DNA of 25,550 nucleotides from JAFLCA01 sp041907145 (GTDB lineage Bacteria > Bdellovibrionota_C > UBA2361 > JAFLCA01), in the NCBI GenBank assembly GCA_041907145.1, contig JAYRHW010000170.1, positions 1-25,550 of the forward strand, in the 5' to 3' direction. The position numbers and the translations under genes were made by a program. The notes beneath the pieces were generated by a model that worked only from the letters and a program-made list of their open reading frames with translations, was not told the origin of the DNA and made no database searches. Positions within the stretch are counted from its first letter, which is position 1. Every line of letters begins with the position of its first letter. Positions 21,566-25,550 of this stretch are shown piece after piece.

Positions 21566-21963
21566 AGCGATACCCTTTTTATCGGGCACATACCTCGGGT
21601 GGATTCTCGCTGTTGGAAGCGCTTGTCTCTTTGCTAATCTTTTCGGTCGGGGCGATTAGCATAATGGATAGCTTCGCCGCCCACCTTGCTTTCAATAATC
21701 GCAGCGAGGTACGCAGCGCCGCCACGCTTGCAGCCCAGCAAGTGCTTGACGCTCTGCGTGTGCAGGATCCCGCCACCTTTCCCACCAGCGGGACTATAGA
21801 TCAGAACATCACGATAGGGCCCCGCACATTCCTAGTTTCCGTAACGTATTGCAAGGATCCCTTGTATTGCAGTTCTGATACAGTTAGACAATTAAGCGTA
21901 AAGGCAAAGCTTCATGGTCAGACCATGTACTCGGTCGACACTATATTCTCGCAGCTGCACTGA
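21562..21963 (+). CDS. pilV: Minor pilin, PilV/GspI-like
   Basis: A 133-residue prepilin. The cleavage region is SGG-FSLLEALVSLLIFSVGAISIM (Glu5 kept), followed by a helix with AATLAAQQVLDALR, a feature of PilV. The C-terminal part has two cysteines (TYCKDPLYCSS), likely a disulphide. The leader, MKRYPFYRAHTSGG, is normal. It overlaps the fimT-like gene by four bases, and the pilW-like gene starts 50 bases inside its 3' end. It should be one of the minor pilins that build the priming tip complex. Confidence 0.83.
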   Translation: MKRYPFYRAHTSGGFSLLEALVSLLIFSVGAISIMDSFAAHLAFNNRSEVRSAATLAAQQVLDALRVQDPATFPTSGTIDQNITIGPRTFLVSVTYCKDPLYCSSDTVRQLSVKAKLHGQTMYSVDTIFSQLH

Positions 21964-22825
21964 GCACGGGTTCACCCTGCTGGAGCTGCTTGTTGCCGCT
22001 GCCTTGGGGCTGCTGATAACGGCGCTTGCCCTTAGTACGACGCTCGCAACCCGTTCCGTTCTGGGACGAGATACCGTACGCACACGTTTGAATCAAGACC
22101 TACGCGGGTCGCTGGATGTCATGGGGGCGGACATTCGTGAAGCCGGAGAAAATCTGGCCTCTAGTTTCCCGGCAGTTGAGATAACTGATGGGGCGAATGG
22201 GGACCCCGATACGCTGACAGTGCGTCGAAACTTGCTGGCGGAGGTGCTTACGCTTTGCCAGGACATAACTTCCGGATCCACGAATACGCAGGTCGTCTAC
22301 GCCACGAGCGGGTCAGTGTCCGGCTGCGTTCTCTCCGGCCAGGACCATAATTACAACGTTTGGAAAAGCTATCGAACGAGCAATCAAGGCGCGGTGAAGG
22401 CGTTTATCTATGACACCGCTGCCAAGACAGGAGAATTTTTTACCTACGGTGATGAGACTCGAAGCTATACCCAATACGCGTTGGTCAGAACTGGTGGCGG
22501 CAGCTGGGGGCACACATATCCGGCTGGCTCTTCCGCTATTTACATCCTCGAGGAGTGGCAATACTCTTTATCTGGTGAGATGTTGAAGGTTACTCAAGAC
22601 CGCGACCCATCGAGCGCCTACAATGTTGCATTCGATGTGACAGATTTTCAGGTAAGAGCTCTCATGCAGGATGGTACTACGAAGACATCGTTTAGCTCTG
22701 CAGATGCCTGGAACACGATTCAAACCTTGGAATTGAGCTTGAGTGGAAAGGATACCTATGCGGGAGATCAACTGTCGCGAACTGCGACGGTGCGATTTGC
22801 CCCACGAAATGTACTTTCGAATTAG
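21914..22825 (+). CDS. pilW: Minor pilin, PilW-like
   Basis: A 303-residue prepilin. The leader ends EHG-FTLLELLVAAALGLLITALALS (Glu5 kept), followed by the PilW-type segment LNQDLRGSLDVMGADIREAG. The large C-terminal domain is beta-rich and ends in ELSLSGKDTYAGDQLSRTATVRFAPRN, as in PilW proteins. Only ATG 21914 is available in frame before the helix, giving an 18-residue leader; AAGG lies nine bases upstream. It overlaps the pilV-like gene by 50 bp, and the pilX-like gene follows after 6 bases. Confidence 0.85.
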   Translation: MVRPCTRSTLYSRSCTEHGFTLLELLVAAALGLLITALALSTTLATRSVLGRDTVRTRLNQDLRGSLDVMGADIREAGENLASSFPAVEITDGANGDPDTLTVRRNLLAEVLTLCQDITSGSTNTQVVYATSGSVSGCVLSGQDHNYNVWKSYRTSNQGAVKAFIYDTAAKTGEFFTYGDETRSYTQYALVRTGGGSWGHTYPAGSSAIYILEEWQYSLSGEMLKVTQDRDPSSAYNVAFDVTDFQVRALMQDGTTKTSFSSADAWNTIQTLELSLSGKDTYAGDQLSRTATVRFAPRNVLSN

Positions 22826-22831
22826 GTAAAC

Positions 22832-24970
22832 GTGGATAGCCCTGATATCAAATTGAGAAAGCAGCGCGGATTCATTCTTGTCGCTACTCTGGTGATGCTT
22901 GCCGCATTGCTTGCCTTGTTGGCCGCATACTACATCGTTACGAATATCGAGACCGCTACTACGCGCTATTCCAAGGGTTCTTCCTCGGGCTTTTATGCCG
23001 CTGAAGCGGAGTTGAATCTTCGAGCTGAGGCAATTCGTCAGATTTTCGTCGGGTTCAATCGCCCCTCGGGGACATCTCCCTCCATTGCAACTGCTTGCAA
23101 CGGTTCCAACGAGGGCAGTGGAGATTATGCCTGCCAAACACACTCATTCAACAACCGTTCGGTGACTTCGTATATCCTCGAAGACAGCTCCAATCCAATA
23201 ATTCTAACCATCCCTCCTGGCGAAAAGTTTCAGAAGCTTAACGCCCAGGAGTATCGATACACGGCGCGTGCTGAGGCCACTAATATTCTCAAGGCCACCG
23301 AAGCGGTGCTCAAAGTTACCTTCAAGAGCAGGCTCGTTCCTCTGTTCCAATTTGCAGCCTTCTTCAACAAGGATCTCGAAATTCTTCCGGGCCCCGCGAT
23401 GACACTTTCAGGGCCGGTGCACTCGAATGGTGATCTCTATCTATACTCGAACAGCGCGACGCTGACGATCTCGGGGCAGGTTACCGCTGCGGGAGAAATC
23501 TATCGTGGCCGCAAGGACGGCAGTGTGTCGCCGAGCTGCAATTCGCAGCAAGTATTCGTCATGGACCCAAATTCGGCGCGAGCGGTGACTCCGACTTGCG
23601 GCGCCTTGTCTGATGCGAATCTTACGCCGTTCAATGGCATGATGCAGCGAAAGGTTCAGCCGGTAACAGTGCCAGGGCCGGAAATATTCACCCCTACCAC
23701 GGGGCATATTTATTGGGACGACGCCGATCTGCGCTTAGTGCTCCAACTCGATAATGCGAACAACGTGGTCGGAGTGCAGGTTCGTAATCAGGACGATACC
23801 GTAAACTCATCGGCGACCACGACCTTGCTTGCATGCGCCGGAACAGTCGGCGGAAAGGCGGCGGGAACTACAACTATTTTCAACTTCCGCGAGAATAAGT
23901 GGATTCGTCTTCTTGATGTGGATCTCGGCGGCACGCTTGATTGTTTGAAGACCTCGAATTGGTTTTCTACCGGGAAGGCGCTCGATGATATGACCGAGGG
24001 CGGCTTGGTTTTCTTTCTAACGGTCAAAGGGCCGAATTCCAACGCAGCGTCCAACTCCTACGGCGTGCGTATAAACAACGCCAGTAAAATTGGGTCCTCA
24101 ATCTCCGGTGCTCCGTCGGTTCGAGGCTTTACCTTGGTTAGCGATCAGGCTGCCTATGTACGCGGGAATTTGAATTCAGTGAACAAGATTCCGGCAGCGG
24201 TGATGTCCGACTCGATTAATATCCTGTCTGGAAACTGGAATGATGCGAATAGCAACTTGGCGATAGCGAATCGCACGGCAACGAGTACGACCATAAATGC
24301 TGCTTTCTTAGCGGGCTCGGATACTACGGGCGGAATTAACGGCGGCGGGCCTAACGGGGGCTACTATAGCGGAGGGTTCGAGAACTTTCCCCGATTTCAT
24401 GAAAATTGGACCGGTCAAACGCTTACCTATCGCGGCTCGTTTGTCAGTCTGTCTTCGCCTCAGCACGTCTCTGGGCATTGGTCGGCGCAGTCTTATAATC
24501 CACCAACTCGCGACTGGAATTTTGATACCTCGTTCAACGATGCAGCCAACTTGCCGCCGATCACCCCGCGCTTCGTATACCTAAAGCAAGAGCTTTTCAC
24601 TCGCGACTTCGAGCCTACGCCTACGCCTATGGCTACGGACACTCCGCTGCCTGCGCCGACCAATACACCTACGCCGGTGCCGACAGCAACCCCAACTCCG
24701 ACGCCTACTCGTACGCCGACAGCATCGCCATCACCGACGGCCACCAGGACTCCAACGGCAACTCCGACGCCGACTAGGACTGCTACGCCGACGGCAACTT
24801 CGACAGTCACTCCGACTGCGACAGCAACCGTGACACCTACACCGACGCGTACGCCTACCGTGACACCTACACCGACACGTACGCCGACAGCCACCCGAAC
24901 GCCCACGGTGACGCCTACTGCTACGCGTACACCGACACCGACGAGAACGCCGACTCCGGGAGCTAACTAA
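22832..24970 (+). CDS. PilX-like minor pilin with long Pro/Thr-rich tail
   Basis: A 712-residue protein. The N-terminus reads KQRG-FILVATLVMLAALLALLAAYYIV, a PilX-type prepilin helix without Glu5, followed by YAAEAELNLRAEA (PilX-like). A large beta-rich part has the SGPVHSNGDLYLYSNSATL segment known from PilX-like proteins of this kind. Residues about 595-712 are an unbroken Pro/Thr/Ala/Arg tail (TPTPTRTP-style repeats), which is not normal for PilX. Typical PilX is about 200 residues. GTG 22832 is the start, six bases after pilW. Exported tails of this composition may be glycosylated or act as a stalk or wall linker; this is inference. Confidence 0.75.
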   Translation: MDSPDIKLRKQRGFILVATLVMLAALLALLAAYYIVTNIETATTRYSKGSSSGFYAAEAELNLRAEAIRQIFVGFNRPSGTSPSIATACNGSNEGSGDYACQTHSFNNRSVTSYILEDSSNPIILTIPPGEKFQKLNAQEYRYTARAEATNILKATEAVLKVTFKSRLVPLFQFAAFFNKDLEILPGPAMTLSGPVHSNGDLYLYSNSATLTISGQVTAAGEIYRGRKDGSVSPSCNSQQVFVMDPNSARAVTPTCGALSDANLTPFNGMMQRKVQPVTVPGPEIFTPTTGHIYWDDADLRLVLQLDNANNVVGVQVRNQDDTVNSSATTTLLACAGTVGGKAAGTTTIFNFRENKWIRLLDVDLGGTLDCLKTSNWFSTGKALDDMTEGGLVFFLTVKGPNSNAASNSYGVRINNASKIGSSISGAPSVRGFTLVSDQAAYVRGNLNSVNKIPAAVMSDSINILSGNWNDANSNLAIANRTATSTTINAAFLAGSDTTGGINGGGPNGGYYSGGFENFPRFHENWTGQTLTYRGSFVSLSSPQHVSGHWSAQSYNPPTRDWNFDTSFNDAANLPPITPRFVYLKQELFTRDFEPTPTPMATDTPLPAPTNTPTPVPTATPTPTPTRTPTASPSPTATRTPTATPTPTRTATPTATSTVTPTATATVTPTPTRTPTVTPTPTRTPTATRTPTVTPTATRTPTPTRTPTPGAN
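24614..24967 (+). repeat. Pro/Thr-coding repeat tract
   Basis: A tract of about 350 bases with hexameric and nonameric periodicity (variants of ACNCCNACN) encodes the tail of the PilX-like protein. The codons vary at the third base, so the tract is kept at protein level rather than as a recent perfect slippage array. Confidence 0.8.
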
Positions 24971-24985
24971 GAGTGCGTAGTTTAG

Positions 24986-25550
24986 CTAGGCGTTAGTTCC
25001 TGTTGTCTGCTTTGGATCAAGCGCGGCATGAAGCTGAGTGAAATTTGTAAGCCTACCGGAACATTCCTGAAGCACCCAGCCACTGAGCTTGGGGAAGTAT
25101 TCGTGGAGGGACGCGGATAACTCCTGAGCCGGCGGATCTGAAATCTTCGTAATCTCGATGCTTAGATAGCCTTCCTCACCGGGTGAAAGGTGCGTGCAGC
25201 CGTAGGAGGTGTTCGAAAAGAAATTCATCGAAAAGCCGGTCGGTGTAAAGAGATGCTGATGGATTACCGCATCGGGAATGAGAGCAGGAACGACCCGCTG
25301 TATCTCGCGACAGGTCGCGGCAAATGCCCCAGCGCCCAGAGGCCCCCTTAACAACGCCCTGGCGCTCGTCCAGCTTGTCTGCCCTTGGTGCACGAGGGTT
25401 TCGATCCGAACGATACCTGGAATATTCAGGGGAGGAAGTCTCTGCCATTGTTTATCGGATTCTATCGTGAGCAAGTTCCTCGCCGCAGAGAATCTTACCT
25501 CACTTTGCACGGCAAGAAGAGCTGCAGGGGGAATTATCCGGTAAATCTCA
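24986..25550 (-). CDS. Hypothetical protein, 5' end outside window
   Basis: The minus-strand frame ends at 24986 and stays open to the window edge at 25550; the residues beyond the first internal GTG (25510) continue without a stop, so the true start lies outside. At least 188 residues are visible. They include LNIPGIVRIETLVHQGQTSW, an ARALLRGPLGAGAF segment, TPTGFSMNFFSNTSYGCTHL, YLSIEITKISDPP and a C-terminal ECSGRLTNFTQLHAAL. I do not recognise the family. Convergent with the PilX-like gene. Confidence 0.55.
   Translation of the reverse strand, partial: EIYRIIPPAALLAVQSEVRFSAARNLLTIESDKQWQRLPPLNIPGIVRIETLVHQGQTSWTSARALLRGPLGAGAFAATCREIQRVVPALIPDAVIHQHLFTPTGFSMNFFSNTSYGCTHLSPGEEGYLSIEITKISDPPAQELSASLHEYFPKLSGWVLQECSGRLTNFTQLHAALDPKQTTGTNA

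Noticed and set aside
24493..24906. Minus-strand frame of 137 codons made of Val/Gly runs
   Set aside because: It is the antisense shadow of the Pro/Thr repeat tract of the PilX-like gene and has no independent support.
1..25550. CRISPR array, tRNA/rRNA genes, insertion sequences, prophage or integrase
   Set aside because: No regularly spaced direct repeats, no transposase or integrase motifs and no RNA-gene-like segments were seen by eye; a tRNA or Rfam scan would be the decisive test.

Overview
The window looks like chromosome from a Gram-negative, flagellated, type IV pilus-bearing bacterium. Evidence is a flagellar chaperone (fliS), a CsrA-family regulator, a minor-pilin cluster, several signal-peptide proteins, lexA/recA with an operator unlike the E. 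coli one, and YggX. Gene content and RecA/FliS sequence style suggest a deltaproteobacterial-type lineage (Desulfobacterota, Myxococcota or Bdellovibrionota in the broad sense) or a related candidate phylum; this is an impression, not a phylogeny. No rRNA, tRNA, insertion sequence, integrase or CRISPR array was seen.

Layout. 1-276: 3' end of an unknown gene. 380-2863 (minus): pdhA-pdhB-gamma carbonic anhydrase operon. 3003-4799 (plus): RuvC-like nuclease and an exported endonuclease/exonuclease/phosphatase-fold protein, nine bases apart. 4766-7062 (minus): polytopic membrane protein and an MBL-fold protein with a damaged metal site. 7213-9192 (minus): lexA then recA, each with its own palindromic operator and recA with a strong terminator. 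9420-10465 (plus): stand-alone receiver protein and an unusual csrA. 10733-12238: M16 peptidase, convergent with an ECF sigma factor (12334-13002, minus). 13235-15716 (plus): yggX, proC and an isoaspartyl peptidase/asparaginase. 15724-17349 (minus): STAS protein and an HExxH protein. 17580-18026: fliS. 18075-20537: three secreted or membrane-anchored proteins of unknown function. 20797-24970 (plus): small Cys-containing secreted protein followed by fimT/pilV/pilW/pilX-like pilins, the last with a long Pro/Thr tail. 24986-25550 (minus): unknown partial gene.

The most unusual item is csrA. It is an ungapped tandem duplication of the CsrA core (offset 43 residues). Copy 1 keeps the beta-1 RNA-binding motif (TRK) but lost the beta-5 arginine; copy 2 lost the TRK motif but kept that arginine. 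In normal CsrA dimers each RNA site pairs beta-1 of one chain with beta-5 of the other. The pattern therefore predicts a natural single-chain 'dimer' with one RNA-binding site. Its leader carries a hairpin, a palindrome over the -10 box, and a 24-codon Trp-rich reading frame that overlaps the csrA start.

Second in interest is the lexA/recA operator pair. The two perfect palindromes share the form AGTKYAA-N4-TTRMACT, which I do not recognise as a standard LexA box. No gene-free stretch exceeds 300 bases; the longest are about 14455-14744, 20538-20796, 13003-13234 and 17350-17579, and what they hold is listed below.
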